Assembly: GCA_026417495.1 (NCBI GenBank)
Contig: JAOADD010000038.1
Location: 1-64,000 of the forward strand
Length of the DNA stretch: 64,000 bases
Origin: Ignavibacteria bacterium
GTDB taxonomy: Bacteria > Bacteroidota > Ignavibacteria > Tepidaquicellales > Tepidaquicellaceae
Direction of reading: 5' to 3'
Shown here: piece after piece, positions 1 to 10,033 of the stretch
How the letters are laid out: the number at the start of each line of letters is the position of its first letter
Numbering within the stretch: the stretch's first letter is position 1
The notes under the pieces: generated by a model
Seen by the model: the letters and a program-made list of their open reading frames with translations, nothing else
What the model was told of the DNA's origin: nothing
Databases searched by the model: none
Translations under genes and position numbers: made by a program

Positions 1-1
1 A

Positions 2-148
2 GAGGTAGCCAATCTGGTTAATGAGGTAAAGCCGGCAGGATATTATACAATAGATTTTGATGCATCGAATTTAGCAAGTGGAGTATATTTCTATAGACTA
101 GAATCCAATGGGTTTGTAGATGTAAAGAGAATGATGTTGATTAAATAA
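2..148 (+). CDS. C-terminal end of a T9SS-secreted protein (partial)
   Basis: Only the last 48 codons and the TAA stop lie in the window; the 5' part is upstream. The visible residues end in ASNLASGVYFYRLESNGFVDVKRMMLIK, the end of the type IX secretion C-terminal sorting domain. In known systems this domain is recognised at the outer membrane and removed after export, so the protein is probably surface-attached or released. Its biochemical function cannot be told. The tail closely resembles those of the genes at 20549-21904 and 59822-62200. A strong terminator follows directly. Confidence 0.85.
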   Translation, partial: EVANLVNEVKPAGYYTIDFDASNLASGVYFYRLESNGFVDVKRMMLIK

Positions 149-168
149 AGATAATTAAAGTTATTATT

Positions 169-207
169 AAATAGCGGTTAAGTATGATACTTAACCGCTA
201 TTTTTTT
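169..207. terminator. bidirectional intrinsic terminator
   Basis: AAATAGCGGTTAAGTA at 169-184 is exactly complementary to 188-203, giving a 16-bp perfect stem with a TGA loop. A run of seven T's follows on the plus strand (to 207). The A's at the left edge give a shorter T run on the minus strand. It sits between the ends of the converging genes 2-148 (+) and pdxH (-), so it can serve both. Confidence 0.9.
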
Positions 208-208
208 A

Positions 209-853
209 TTATGGCGAGAGTCTTTCAATAATCCAGAGACCGTTTTCTAATCTATATCTTATTCTATCGTGTAACCTACTAGGTCTTCCTTGCCAGAACT
301 CAAAATTATCAGGTATTAAAACATATCCACCCCAAAAATCAGGGATTGGTATATCCTTAGAATGAAATTTTGCTAAATAATATAAAAATTTCTTTATTAT
401 TGTAAATCTACTGTTTATTACTTCACTTTGATTAGATGCCCATGCACCAATTTTACTTGTAAATGGTCTTGTCTTAAAATATCGTTCAGACTCTTTTCTT
501 GAAATTTTTTCTACTATACCTTCTATTCTTACCTGTCTTTCTAATTCTGGCCAATAGAACAATATTGTTGCTTTATTATTTTCGGCTATTTCTCTTCCTT
601 TCCTACTTTCATAGTTTGTATAAAAAACAAAACCCTTATCACTAAATCCTTTTAAAAGTAAAGTTCTTGCAGATGGTTTACCATTTTTATCAGCAGTAGC
701 GAGTATCATCGCATTAGGTTCAATTAAGCCAGAATTCAATACTTCATCGAACCAATCTGAAAATTGTTCAAAGGGGTTTAATTTTACTTCTTTAGTATCA
801 AGTGATTTTAATTTGTAAGTTTTTCTTAAATCTTCAAGATTTTTTTCTACCAT
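209..853 (-). CDS. pdxH: pyridoxamine 5'-phosphate oxidase
   Basis: An FMN enzyme that oxidises pyridoxamine or pyridoxine 5'-phosphate to pyridoxal 5'-phosphate, the last step of vitamin B6 synthesis and salvage, in the cytosol. The 214 residues match the usual family length. Family signatures seen are the N-terminal ARTLLLKGF segment, FYTNYESRKGREIAEN, the FMN/substrate region KTRPFTSKIGAWASNQS and the C-terminal FEFWQGRPSRLHDR block. The ATG at 853 has an A/T-only leader and no Shine-Dalgarno sequence. It is the last gene of a minus-strand run behind the GH3 gene (6-nt gap) and ends at the hairpin at 169-207. The assignment is secure. Confidence 0.96.
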   Translation of the reverse strand: MVEKNLEDLRKTYKLKSLDTKEVKLNPFEQFSDWFDEVLNSGLIEPNAMILATADKNGKPSARTLLLKGFSDKGFVFYTNYESRKGREIAENNKATILFYWPELERQVRIEGIVEKISRKESERYFKTRPFTSKIGAWASNQSEVINSRFTIIKKFLYYLAKFHSKDIPIPDFWGGYVLIPDNFEFWQGRPSRLHDRIRYRLENGLWIIERLSP

Positions 854-859
854 AAATTT

Positions 860-2578
860 TTAATTATGAATTTTTAATCCGTAACCATATTTAAATTCAT
901 CATTTATAGTAATTGGTAATTTACCATTGAAATCAATTTGTCCTGTCAACGCTTTATATACTGCTACTACTGAAGTAGGAACATCACTATATGCACATAT
1001 ATATGAATCTATATCTGTAAAATCCCTTAATATATATGGATTTCCAAAAGATATTACAAGTACCCTTGTCCCTCTAACTTGAAGTTTTTTTATAAATTCG
1101 ATTTGGTGTTTTGGTAAACTTACAGTCCCTGATTTATGAACAACTTTAGAAAATATTGGTACAATACAAAAATTTGATATTGGAATATTTTCAATAATAG
1201 AATTTATATCCTGATTTTCTTGAGGATAATCATATACTGATTCAAGTTTGAAATTACTATCATTTTTCATCAATTCTATAAATAAATCGGATGCTCTTCT
1301 ATCTAATGTGTTATTTATATTTATTAAAGTGAATATATTATCTTTTCTTATTATTGGAATTGCTTTTGAATCATTTTTCACTAAGGTAATTGAAGCATCA
1401 GCAATCGCCTGCGAGAGCTCTTGTTCTTCAGATGAGTTGATATAAATTGACACTTCATTTTCATTTATAAACTTATTTTCATCAAGGTTTAACCATTTTT
1501 TCACTGAGAGAATTTTTCTTACCGAACTGTCAATTCTATCTTCAGAAATTATTCCATTCAAGACAGCATTTTCAATTTCATCAATTGTTTCTTTTTCATT
1601 TTGAGGCATTAGGATTAAATCAACCCCCGCTTTTACTGTTAATAATGCGACTTGTTTTGTACTATAATTTTTTGTTATACCTGCCATATCTAAAGCATCA
1701 GTTACAACTAATCCTTTAAACCCATAACCATTTATCAACAAAGAGTTAATTAATACGGGAGATAAACTTGCTGGTAAATTAAACTCTTTGTCAATTTCTG
1801 GTAATGATATATGACCAACCATAACTGATTTTACTCCCGCATTAATAGTATTTTTAAAAGGTAAGAGCTCAATTTGTTCAAGTCTCTTTATATCAAAATT
1901 TAATACAGGTAAATCATTATGCGAATCTATATCTGTATCTCCATGACCTGGAAAATGCTTAGCAGTTGCTATTATGTTTCCATCTTGCAATCCTTTAATG
2001 AAACTTACTGCCATTTCAGATACAAGTTCTGGTTTTTCACCATAAGAGCGTACATTTATTATAGGATTGTCAGGATTATTATTAACATCTACAACAGGAG
2101 CATAATTTTGATGTATCCCTAATACTTTACATTCCTTTGCAATCAATAGCCCCATTTTATAAACGAGATCACTTCTTCTTGTTGCACCGATAGCCATATT
2201 ATTAGGGAAGAGTGAACCATCAACTAATCTCATCCCTGTACCGTTTTCATAATCTGCTGACATTAAAAGTGGAACTTCAGAATAACCCTGAAGTTGGTTT
2301 GTTAAACTCGCTAGTTCTTTTGAATTTCCTTTGAAAAAAATTATACCACCAATTTTCTCTTTTATTATCAAACTTTTTATCCTTTTAAATTCTTTTGAAT
2401 CTTCATTCATTTGAACCCCTTTAGATGATGTTATTATCATTTGAGCTATTTTTTCTCTTAAAGTCATTTTTTGCAGAGTCTCTTCAACCCAATCGAAGTT
2501 TTTATTCTCACTTTTTATATTTATAGGTGTTGTCAAAAGTAAAATTGAAAATAGAAGTGTTAATATTTTATTCAACAT
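860..2578 (-). CDS. exported glycoside hydrolase family 3, beta-N-acetylhexosaminidase (NagZ-like)
   Basis: A predicted exported enzyme that cleaves terminal beta-linked sugars, probably N-acetylglucosamine from peptidoglycan or chitin fragments. Residues 1-22 look like a signal peptide. A GH3 TIM barrel spans about residues 30-360. It contains the NagZ-type loop KHFPGHGDTDIDSH (207-220), whose Asp/His pair is the general acid-base of this subfamily, and VVTDALDM with the expected nucleophile D294. About 200 further residues form a C-terminal domain typical of longer bacterial GH3 proteins rather than the short enterobacterial NagZ (about 340 residues). The start overlaps the end of dus by 11 nt, implying co-transcription. 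The exact substrate is not determinable. Confidence 0.9.
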   Translation of the reverse strand: MLNKILTLLFSILLLTTPINIKSENKNFDWVEETLQKMTLREKIAQMIITSSKGVQMNEDSKEFKRIKSLIIKEKIGGIIFFKGNSKELASLTNQLQGYSEVPLLMSADYENGTGMRLVDGSLFPNNMAIGATRRSDLVYKMGLLIAKECKVLGIHQNYAPVVDVNNNPDNPIINVRSYGEKPELVSEMAVSFIKGLQDGNIIATAKHFPGHGDTDIDSHNDLPVLNFDIKRLEQIELLPFKNTINAGVKSVMVGHISLPEIDKEFNLPASLSPVLINSLLINGYGFKGLVVTDALDMAGITKNYSTKQVALLTVKAGVDLILMPQNEKETIDEIENAVLNGIISEDRIDSSVRKILSVKKWLNLDENKFINENEVSIYINSSEEQELSQAIADASITLVKNDSKAIPIIRKDNIFTLININNTLDRRASDLFIELMKNDSNFKLESVYDYPQENQDINSIIENIPISNFCIVPIFSKVVHKSGTVSLPKHQIEFIKKLQVRGTRVLVISFGNPYILRDFTDIDSYICAYSDVPTSVVAVYKALTGQIDFNGKLPITINDEFKYGYGLKIHN

Positions 2579-3542
2579 TTTGATATTCTCTTTTTAGTTC
2601 ATTTAGTTTTTCTATTATTGGTTTTACTTCTTTATATTGCATTAGTGTTAATCTTATACTGGATGCATTCCTTATATTTCTCAAGTATCCTGTATAATAT
2701 TTTCTAAATTCTATTACTCCTTTTCTCTCTCCTTTTAAGTTAACGCATAGATTTAAATGTTCTAAACATATATCAATTTTCTCATTTATTTTAGGTTCAT
2801 TTTCTAATTCACCGTAAATCATAAAGTACTTTGATTGTTTAAATATCCATGGATTCTTCAAAGCTGCTTGTCCAATCATCACTGCATCAGGTTCATAGTT
2901 CATAAATGCATTCTTAACATCAACTGGAGTTTGAATATTTCCGTTTAATATTATTGGCAATTTAATTCCAGTATCTTTTATTCTTTTAATCCAACTCCAA
3001 TCTGCTTCACCTTTATTTGCTTGAGAGCGTAGTCTACAATGTACAGTTAGAGCACTAACACCTATGTCTTCCATCATCTTTGCCACTTCTAAGATAACAA
3101 TAGAACTTTGATCCCATCCTAATCTTGTTTTTACAGTTATAGGAAGTTTTGAATTTTTAACTACAGATTCTACTAACTTTTTCATTTTGGGTAAATCTCT
3201 TAAAAGTCCTGCTCCCATTCCTCTTAATGCAACATCTTTTACCCAGCAACCACAATTAATATCAATAAAATCTGGATTTACTTCCTCAACTAATTTTGCA
3301 GAATTAATCAAAGAATTTTCATTACCTCCGAAAATTTGTATTCCGATTGGATGTTCCTCTTTATAATAGAATAACTTATCCCTTGCTTTTTTCCCATTTC
3401 TTATTAAACCTTCAGATGAAATAAATTCTGAAACAACAATATCGGCTCCAAGCTTTCTACATATTAATCGAAATGGTGCCTCCGTAATATTCTCCATTGG
3501 TGCTAAAAATAGTTTTCCTTTTATGTAATCTTGAAAATTCAT
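2568..3542 (-). CDS. dus: tRNA-dihydrouridine synthase (DusB-like)
   Basis: An FMN-dependent enzyme that reduces uridine to dihydrouridine in tRNA. The 324 residues carry the family blocks in order: LAPMENITEAPFRLICRKLGAD near the N-terminus, the PDFIDINCGC active-site segment, TVKTRLGWD, ALTVHCRLRSQ, ILNGNI and MIGQAALKNPWIF (flavin phosphate binding). The catalytic cysteine of the usual GCP motif is kept, but Pro is replaced by Trp (GCWVK). The ATG at 3542 has no Shine-Dalgarno sequence. It overlaps the GH3 gene by 11 nt. Which Dus subfamily and which tRNA positions it modifies cannot be decided from sequence alone; the C-terminal layout is DusB-like. Confidence 0.93.
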   Translation of the reverse strand: MNFQDYIKGKLFLAPMENITEAPFRLICRKLGADIVVSEFISSEGLIRNGKKARDKLFYYKEEHPIGIQIFGGNENSLINSAKLVEEVNPDFIDINCGCWVKDVALRGMGAGLLRDLPKMKKLVESVVKNSKLPITVKTRLGWDQSSIVILEVAKMMEDIGVSALTVHCRLRSQANKGEADWSWIKRIKDTGIKLPIILNGNIQTPVDVKNAFMNYEPDAVMIGQAALKNPWIFKQSKYFMIYGELENEPKINEKIDICLEHLNLCVNLKGERKGVIEFRKYYTGYLRNIRNASSIRLTLMQYKEVKPIIEKLNELKREYQNVE

Positions 3543-3839
3543 TTCGTTATTAATTTACTAAATCATTTTTGATAAAGAAATTTAATAAGTATTGTAAAAC
3601 TAATTCCAGTAGAACTTTAAACTTTAATAAATTTTTAAATTCACCTTTAAAGGGGATGAATATATCAATATTAAAACATTTGAAAATTTATATAAATTAG
3701 TGAGATAATATGAAGTTTCATTTTGAATTTTTCATTATTAATTTTTATATAAAATTTATTTTATAACAAAAATTACTAAAAATTCAAGTAATTTTATGAC
3801 TTAAATCTATGGATATTTTTTATTAATTTTACATAAAAT
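3543..3839. other. intergenic region between divergent genes
   Basis: 297 bp, almost all A/T. It must hold the promoters for the minus-strand dus operon and the plus-strand hydrolase, but I see no convincing -35/-10 or Bacteroidota-type -33/-7 pair. A 10-bp palindrome CCTTTAAAGG occurs near 3644-3653. A 14-codon ORF at 3656 follows an AAAGGGG string but has no other support. No RNA gene is seen. Confidence 0.5.
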
Positions 3840-4658
3840 ATGTTGATAGATAAGGAAGAAGTATTAATAAATCAGAATCAAAAATCACTTTTAAATAGGG
3901 AGCGAGAAAAAAGAATTATAGAAAATTCAAACTTATATAAAATCAGGTATTTGGTAGATACTAATACTATCGTTGATGGTTATTTTGCCTTACCTTATGG
4001 TGTAAATGAGAAATTACCTGTGATTTTTTGGTGCAGAGGTGGATTTAAAGAGAATGGAAGACTCACTGATTTAACCGCTTATATTACTTTGGGTGAAATT
4101 GCTCAATGGGGTTTTAGTGTATTTGCTACACAATACAGAAAGAATGAAGAATTAGGTAAAACAGATATTGAAGATGTAGTGACTTTAATTCAGATAGCAG
4201 ATGAATTTCCTTTTACTGATATTAATAATTTAGGAATAGAAGGTTGGAGTAGAGGTGGTTTGGTTGCTTTAAATTGTTTAAAATATGAATTAGAAATTAA
4301 GTGCGCGGTAATTGTTGCGGGTTTGTTAGACTTGAGTGAATATTGTAAGAAAAAATCGCAAAGGAAACTTGAAATTAAAAATTTTTGTAAAAAAGATGAG
4401 GTTGATAAAATATCGCCATTAAATCATTTTAAGGAATTTCAAAAAATACCTATATTGTTTATTCATGGGATGAATGATGATGTGATTTCATATAAACAAT
4501 CAATAAAAATGTATAATGCTTTAAGAGAATATAATGAAAATGTATCGTATGATTTAGAATTAATAGATAATGGAACTCATACTTTGAAAGAAAATCGTGA
4601 GTATGTTGCCTTGATTAGAAAGCAATGGTATGATAAATATTTGAAAAATATGAATTGA
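3840..4658 (+). CDS. alpha/beta hydrolase, prolyl-oligopeptidase/dienelactone hydrolase type
   Basis: The 272-residue cytosolic protein (no signal peptide) has an alpha/beta-hydrolase fold. The nucleophile elbow is GIEGWSRGGLVAL (GxSxG), the acidic residue is in PILFIHGMNDDVISYKQS, and the histidine is in DNGTHTLKE, completing a Ser-Asp-His triad in the right order. VIFWCRGGFKENGR supplies the oxyanion-hole segment. This arrangement is that of S9-type peptidases and acyl-peptide hydrolase-like esterases, but no beta-propeller domain is present, so esterase or small-peptide hydrolase activity is equally likely. It lies 57 nt upstream of clpC on the same strand. The substrate is unknown. Confidence 0.8.
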   Translation: MLIDKEEVLINQNQKSLLNREREKRIIENSNLYKIRYLVDTNTIVDGYFALPYGVNEKLPVIFWCRGGFKENGRLTDLTAYITLGEIAQWGFSVFATQYRKNEELGKTDIEDVVTLIQIADEFPFTDINNLGIEGWSRGGLVALNCLKYELEIKCAVIVAGLLDLSEYCKKKSQRKLEIKNFCKKDEVDKISPLNHFKEFQKIPILFIHGMNDDVISYKQSIKMYNALREYNENVSYDLELIDNGTHTLKENREYVALIRKQWYDKYLKNMN

Positions 4659-4715
4659 TAAATATGTTTTGTTAATTAATTTAAGTTTTATTAAATTTAA
4701 CATTTAAAGAAAAAA

Positions 4716-7235
4716 ATGGATAGTAATTTTTCAAATAGAGTTCAGGAAGTAATAAGATTAAGTAGGGAAGAAGCTATTAGATTAGGGCATGATTATATAG
4801 GAACTGAACATTTATTACTTGGCATCATTAGAGAAGGTGAAGGAGTTGCTTTAACAATTTTCAGAAATCTTGGAGTTAATATTCCTGAACTAAAAAAAGC
4901 AATTGAAGATGCTGTACCTCATAAAGGTGCAACATTAACAATAGGAAATATTCCCTTAACAAAGCAAGCGGAGAAGGTGTTAAAAATAACTTATCTTGAA
5001 GCAAAATTGTTTAATTCTACTGTTATAGGAACTGAGCATTTGCTTTTATCTATTTTGAGGGAAGATGATAACTTAGCTGCTCAAATACTTCATCAGTTTT
5101 ATATCAATTATGAAGTAGTTAAAAATGAGTTACAAAGATTAATGAGTGATGATATGTCTGGAGGATTTTCTTCATTTTCCAAAGGGCAATTAGAGAAAAA
5201 ATTATCTGAAAAATCTAAAACTCCTGTGCTGGATAATTTTGGAAGGGATTTGACAAAACTTGCAGCAGAGGATAAATTAGACCCAATAATAGGGCGAGAA
5301 AGGGAAATCGAGCGAGTTGCTCAGGTACTAAGTAGAAGGAAAAAGAATAATCCCGTTCTTATAGGAGAGCCAGGGGTTGGTAAAACTGCAATCGCGGAAG
5401 GACTTGCAATGCGAATTGTTAATAAGAAAGTATCTCGTGTATTGCATAATAAGAGAGTTGTTCAGCTTGACCTTACTGCGCTTGTTGCAGGTACAAAATA
5501 TAGAGGGCAATTTGAAGAGCGGATGAAAACTGTAATGAATGAACTGGAAAAAGCAAAAGATGTTATATTATTTATTGATGAATTGCATACAATTGTCGGT
5601 GCGGGTGGTGCAAGTGGTTCTCTTGATGCTTCCAATATTTTCAAACCAGCATTATCAAGAGGTGATTTGCAATGCATTGGGGCAACTACTTTAAATGAAT
5701 ATAGACAATACATTGAAAAAGATGGCGCACTTGATAGAAGGTTTCAAAAAATAATTATAGAACCAACTACAGTGGAAGAAACGATAAGAATTTTACAGAA
5801 TATCAAGAATAAATATGAAGAGCATCACAATGTGAGATACACTGATAAAGCGATTGAAGAAGCAGTGAGATTAAGTGATAGATATATTACGGATAGACTT
5901 TTACCCGACAAAGCAATTGATGTTATGGATGAAGCAGGAGCGAGGGTACATCTTGCAAATATTGTTGTACCTCAGGAAGTTGTAAAAATAGAAGAAGAGA
6001 TTGAAAAGGTTAGGGCTGAAAAGAGTAGGCTTGTAAAAAATCAGAATTTTGAAGATGCTGCAAAACTCAGGGATAAAGAAAAATCTTTACTTGCAAAGTT
6101 AGAGCAAGTTAAGTTTGATTGGGAATTGAAAAATCAAAATACTTATCATGAAGTAACAGAGAATGATATTGCAGATGTTGTTGCTATGATGACTGGAATT
6201 CCTGTTAATAAGATTGCTGAGTCAGAGACTCAAAAGCTTGTAAGAATGGAAGATTATCTAAAGCAATATATAGTTGGACAAGATGAAGCTGTTGAGAAAA
6301 TTTCTAAAGCAATCAGAAGAGCAAGAGCAGGATTAAAAGACCCAAATAAACCAATTGGCTCATTTATTTTCCTTGGACCGACTGGTGTTGGAAAAACCGA
6401 ATTAGCAAAACAACTTGCAAGATTCCTATTTGATTCTGAAGAAGCATTAATTAGAGTTGATATGAGTGAATATATGGAGAAGTTTAATGTTTCTAGACTT
6501 GTTGGTGCCCCTCCAGGATATGTGGGTTATGAAGAAGGAGGTCAATTGACTGAAAAAGTTAGGAGAAGACCATATAGTGTTGTACTCTTTGATGAGATAG
6601 AAAAAGCGCATCCAGACACTTTCAATATATTATTACAAGTGCTTGATGAAGGTATACTAACAGATAGTCTTGGTAGGAAAGTAGATTTCAAGAACACTAT
6701 TGTTATTATGACTTCAAATATAGGAACTCGTGATATTAAGGTTGATAAAATTCTCGGATTCGGAGATCCTAAATATCATGATGAATATGAAAAAATGAAG
6801 GAAGTAATAGAAGAATCTGTCAAGAAGATTTTTTCACCTGAATTTTTGAATCGTGTAGATGAGTTTATAATTTTCAAACAACTTAGTCGTGAAAGTTTAT
6901 TAAGCATTGTTGAAATTTCTATCAGAATGTTAAGGGAAAGGTTAATTTTACAAAATATCAAATTGGATATTTCTAATGAAGCCCTTGAATTCTTGGTAGA
7001 AAAAGGTTTCGATAAAGTTTATGGTGCTCGTCCTTTAAAACGAGCTGTGCAGAGATATCTTGAAGATCCATTGAGTGAAGAGATTCTTAAAGGTAATATT
7101 AAGATGAATTCGACTGTTAAAGTTATATATAGAAAAGGTGAAGATAAATTCAGATTTGAATCTATTATAGATACTGATGATGATATAGCTGATGATAAGA
7201 GTACTGACAATGAGAGCAAAAAACGAAAAAAATAA
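4716..7235 (+). CDS. clpC: ATP-dependent Clp protease ATP-binding subunit ClpC
   Basis: An unfoldase that forms a hexamer, threads proteins into ClpP and takes part in stress proteolysis. The 839 residues show two Clp-N repeats (about 1-145), a first AAA+ module with Walker A GEPGVGKT (217-224) and Walker B VILFIDE, and a UVR coiled coil (about 425-460). A second AAA+ module follows with Walker A GPTGVGKT (554-561) and Walker B VVLFDE. The KILGFG loop in the second module matches the ClpP-binding LGF/IGF loop. The C-terminal tail is acidic then basic. ATG at 4716 with an A-rich leader. fabH follows after 5 nt. No CtsR-type operator repeat is visible upstream, and clpP is not in the window. 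Confidence 0.96.
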   Translation: MDSNFSNRVQEVIRLSREEAIRLGHDYIGTEHLLLGIIREGEGVALTIFRNLGVNIPELKKAIEDAVPHKGATLTIGNIPLTKQAEKVLKITYLEAKLFNSTVIGTEHLLLSILREDDNLAAQILHQFYINYEVVKNELQRLMSDDMSGGFSSFSKGQLEKKLSEKSKTPVLDNFGRDLTKLAAEDKLDPIIGREREIERVAQVLSRRKKNNPVLIGEPGVGKTAIAEGLAMRIVNKKVSRVLHNKRVVQLDLTALVAGTKYRGQFEERMKTVMNELEKAKDVILFIDELHTIVGAGGASGSLDASNIFKPALSRGDLQCIGATTLNEYRQYIEKDGALDRRFQKIIIEPTTVEETIRILQNIKNKYEEHHNVRYTDKAIEEAVRLSDRYITDRLLPDKAIDVMDEAGARVHLANIVVPQEVVKIEEEIEKVRAEKSRLVKNQNFEDAAKLRDKEKSLLAKLEQVKFDWELKNQNTYHEVTENDIADVVAMMTGIPVNKIAESETQKLVRMEDYLKQYIVGQDEAVEKISKAIRRARAGLKDPNKPIGSFIFLGPTGVGKTELAKQLARFLFDSEEALIRVDMSEYMEKFNVSRLVGAPPGYVGYEEGGQLTEKVRRRPYSVVLFDEIEKAHPDTFNILLQVLDEGILTDSLGRKVDFKNTIVIMTSNIGTRDIKVDKILGFGDPKYHDEYEKMKEVIEESVKKIFSPEFLNRVDEFIIFKQLSRESLLSIVEISIRMLRERLILQNIKLDISNEALEFLVEKGFDKVYGARPLKRAVQRYLEDPLSEEILKGNIKMNSTVKVIYRKGEDKFRFESIIDTDDDIADDKSTDNESKKRKK

Positions 7236-7240
7236 TATAT

Positions 7241-8245
7241 ATGATAAACAATGGTAAATTCAACGCTTACATTAGTGCAGTAAGTCATTTTTTCCCTGAT
7301 AAAGTAATTACAAACAAGTACTTTGAAAGTTATCTTGATACATCAGATGAATGGATAACAGAAAGAACGGGTATTAAGGAAAGAAGATTTTTGGAAGAAG
7401 ACCAACCAACATCTTATGCAGCAACGAGAGCTATTGAAAGGTTAATGCAAAAAAGGGGTATAAGTGCAGATGAAATTGATATGATTATTATTCCTACTGT
7501 ATCACCAGATATGGTTTATCCTGCAACCGCGTGCATAGTGCAAAACAATATAGGAGCAAAAAATTGTTGGGGCTTCGATATGGAAGGTGCATGCTCTGGT
7601 TTCCTTTTTGGACTTATTACAGGTGCTCAATTTATTCAAACGGGTATGCACAAAAAAGTGATCGTTTGTGGTGCTGAAAAAATGTCTGCTCTTGTTGATA
7701 TGCAAGATAGAAATACCTGTGTGCTGTTTGGAGATGGTGCTGCTGCTGTATTATTAGAACCCACTGAAGATAAATCGTATGGTGTTTTAGATGCAATTTT
7801 ACATATTGATGGTAGTGGTGGTCAATATTTGAACCAACCAGCAGGGGGGAGCTTGCATCCTGCTTCTTTTGAAACAGTGGAAAAAAGAATGCATTATGTC
7901 CATCAGGACGGTCGTACTGTATACAAGGAAGCTGTTAAAGGTATGTATGAATCATCTGCTGAAATTATGAAAAAAAACAATCTTACTGCTGATAATATCG
8001 CTTATCTTGTTCCACACCAAGCGAATCTCAGAATTATGACCGCTGTTGCTGATCGGCTCGGTCTTCCACTCGATAAAGTTATGGTTAATATTCATAAATA
8101 TGGTAATACCACATCAGCGACAATTCCTTCTTGTTTGTCAGAATATTACGATGAAGGAAAAATTAAAAAAGGAGATTATATTATTCTGACTAGTTTTGGT
8201 GCTGGTTTTACTTGGGGAGCTATTCTCCTCAGATGGGCTATTTAA
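7241..8245 (+). CDS. fabH: 3-oxoacyl-[ACP] synthase III (KAS III)
   Basis: Condenses an acyl-CoA primer with malonyl-ACP to start type II fatty acid synthesis. The 334 residues carry the catalytic triad: Cys118 in GACSGF, His259 in VPHQANLRI and Asn289 in KYGNTTSATIP. The end GAGFTWGAILLRW is a typical FabH terminus. ATG at 7241 lies 5 nt after the clpC stop, so it is probably co-transcribed. The usual neighbours plsX and rpmF are 42 kb away at 49.8-51.1 kb, so the common rpmF-plsX-fabH cluster is split here. Confidence 0.96.
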   Translation: MINNGKFNAYISAVSHFFPDKVITNKYFESYLDTSDEWITERTGIKERRFLEEDQPTSYAATRAIERLMQKRGISADEIDMIIIPTVSPDMVYPATACIVQNNIGAKNCWGFDMEGACSGFLFGLITGAQFIQTGMHKKVIVCGAEKMSALVDMQDRNTCVLFGDGAAAVLLEPTEDKSYGVLDAILHIDGSGGQYLNQPAGGSLHPASFETVEKRMHYVHQDGRTVYKEAVKGMYESSAEIMKKNNLTADNIAYLVPHQANLRIMTAVADRLGLPLDKVMVNIHKYGNTTSATIPSCLSEYYDEGKIKKGDYIILTSFGAGFTWGAILLRWAI

Positions 8246-8246
8246 T

Positions 8247-9101
8247 ATGGTACTAAAATCATTAGCAAAAATAAATATTGGTTTAAGAATTTTATGTAAA
8301 AGGGGTGATGGATTTCATGATATTGAAACCATTTTCTATCCTGTTAATCTTTTCGATGAGATTGATATTGATATTAAACCATCTACAAAAAATACAAATT
8401 CATTAATAATTCAATCTGATAACCCTCATGTTCCCAAAGATAAATCAAATATTTGCTTTAAAGTAATTGCAAACTTTTTTAAAACATTTCAGATTAAAAC
8501 TTTTCACAAAATAAAAATAAAGATAACAAAGCGTATTCCAATTGGTGGTGGTTTAGGAGGAGGTAGTTCAAATGCTGCTGTTGTTTTAAAATATTTGATA
8601 AAATATTTTAATATTGAAATCTCCACAAATAGAAAAAACATTTTAACTGTTGCATCAAATACTGGTAGTGATGTTACATTTTTCTTATTTTCAAAACCCT
8701 GTTATGCAACAGGGAAAGGAGATAAAATTACATTATTAAATGATTTTAAAGTTGATTATGATATTCTATTGATTACTCCTTCTTTTAATATATCGTCAAA
8801 ATGGGCGTATGAATCGCTTAAACTTCCAAAAGACTATCGTAAAAGTCCATTGTTAAAGGATATAAAAACATTTCCTAAAGATGTATCTGTTCTTGAAAAT
8901 GATTTTGAAAAAGTAGTATTCAGAAAATATCCGGAGCTTGATAAAATAAAAAGAATTCTGTCTCAAAATGGAGCTATATTTACATCATTAAGTGGAAGTG
9001 GCTCTACAATTTATGGATTTTTTGAAAGAAATAATAAAAGTAAAATAAATAAATGTGCTGAACTTTTCAAAGCGGGGAATTATACAGTTAATATAGTTTA
9101 A
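8247..9101 (+). CDS. ispE: 4-diphosphocytidyl-2-C-methyl-D-erythritol kinase
   Basis: A GHMP-family kinase of the non-mevalonate (MEP) isoprenoid pathway. The first motif is MVLKSLAKINIGLRIL, the ATP loop is PIGGGLGGGSSNAAV and the third motif is LSGSGSTIYGFF near the C-terminus. The open frame extends upstream to 8196 inside fabH. The ATG at 8247, two bases after the fabH stop, gives a 284-residue protein of normal family length whose first residues fit the family start, so I chose it. It indicates that this organism makes isoprenoids by the MEP route. It ends the clpC-fabH-ispE run; 33 nt separate it from a convergent gene. Confidence 0.94.
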   Translation: MVLKSLAKINIGLRILCKRGDGFHDIETIFYPVNLFDEIDIDIKPSTKNTNSLIIQSDNPHVPKDKSNICFKVIANFFKTFQIKTFHKIKIKITKRIPIGGGLGGGSSNAAVVLKYLIKYFNIEISTNRKNILTVASNTGSDVTFFLFSKPCYATGKGDKITLLNDFKVDYDILLITPSFNISSKWAYESLKLPKDYRKSPLLKDIKTFPKDVSVLENDFEKVVFRKYPELDKIKRILSQNGAIFTSLSGSGSTIYGFFERNNKSKINKCAELFKAGNYTVNIV

Positions 9102-9134
9102 ACTTATTTATCTTCTATTTAATAATTTTATAAC

Positions 9135-10031
9135 TTAGAAATTTATGGATACATTTGAAAATGGTACTAACTTATACCTTGAATGTTCTCTAGAATATAG
9201 AGGCCTTACATTAAATGATGTCTTAATTTTCAAATCTTTATTAAATATAGATACACTCCATACAGCATCAGCTGCGCTAAGCACGTGATTAACTATCACA
9301 ACTGTCAATGCAAGTGAACCTGTATTGTAATATTTATTTGCTTTTTCTCTTTCATCCATATAATATAATACCTGCGGAAGCTTTATCGTCATATAATTAT
9401 ATTTAGTAATACCAACCGCTTCGGACCAGCCTGCAACATATGTTTGATATTTTCCAATAACTTCATAATATTGCTGTTCACCAAAAGGAGGTAATTTATG
9501 AGAAAAGCCGGAACTATCTTCACAAATATTTACTTGTTGTCTTAAAATTTCATTATCAGGTTCATTTAGATTTATTGCTCCCGAACCTGGAAAACCTTCT
9601 GAAACAAGCCATTGTGCATATTTTCTAATACTCCAGTTTTTGTTTGCATAATCTTGATAGAATTTTGTTTGGTCATCACCTTTCTTTTCAAAAATTGCAT
9701 AAGTTGTCCATAGCCCAATTTCAATACCTAAAAATATTGCGCTTTTTATGTATTGCTTTGTATAAAACTGTCCTGCACCTGGTATAACTGCAGACATTAA
9801 CCCCGCAAGTAAGTAGTTTTTTTCTCTCGGGTCATCTTTCGTTATTTTATCAGAGACAACATTATTTGTATTCAAAGTAATCTCTTCATCTAGAACTGTA
9901 CTTCTTAACTCAAGTTTTTTGAAGTTTTTGTCATTTAAAGTCTTATTTTCTTCTTCTGTTTTCTCTTGCGCAAATAGTATTTGCGTAATTAGAAGCAATG
10001 ATATTAGTAAAAAATTATTTATTAATTTCAT
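9135..10031 (-). CDS. DUF5683-like exported/membrane protein
   Basis: 298 residues with a signal peptide (about 1-21, ending ILFAQ). A conserved core near residues 70-110 reads AGLMSAVIPGAGQFYTKQYIKSAIFLGIE: the PGAGQxY motif plus a hydrophobic helix resembles DUF5683/TM2-type proteins common in Bacteroidota. A second hydrophobic segment, ALTVVIVNHVLSAADAVWSV, lies near residue 245. It is probably an envelope protein of unknown function. A shorter relative with the same core lies at 10790-11515, on the other side of truA. The downstream neighbour is convergent (ispE). Confidence 0.7.
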   Translation of the reverse strand: MKLINNFLLISLLLITQILFAQEKTEEENKTLNDKNFKKLELRSTVLDEEITLNTNNVVSDKITKDDPREKNYLLAGLMSAVIPGAGQFYTKQYIKSAIFLGIEIGLWTTYAIFEKKGDDQTKFYQDYANKNWSIRKYAQWLVSEGFPGSGAINLNEPDNEILRQQVNICEDSSGFSHKLPPFGEQQYYEVIGKYQTYVAGWSEAVGITKYNYMTIKLPQVLYYMDEREKANKYYNTGSLALTVVIVNHVLSAADAVWSVSIFNKDLKIKTSFNVRPLYSREHSRYKLVPFSNVSINF

Positions 10032-10033
10032 AT

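Noticed and set aside
3656-3700. 14-codon ORF after AAAGGGG in the dus-hydrolase gap
   Set aside because: Too short and A/T-driven, and nothing else supports translation.
8196-8246. Start of ispE 51 nt inside fabH
   Set aside because: The ATG at 8247 lies just after the fabH stop, and the family motif begins directly there.
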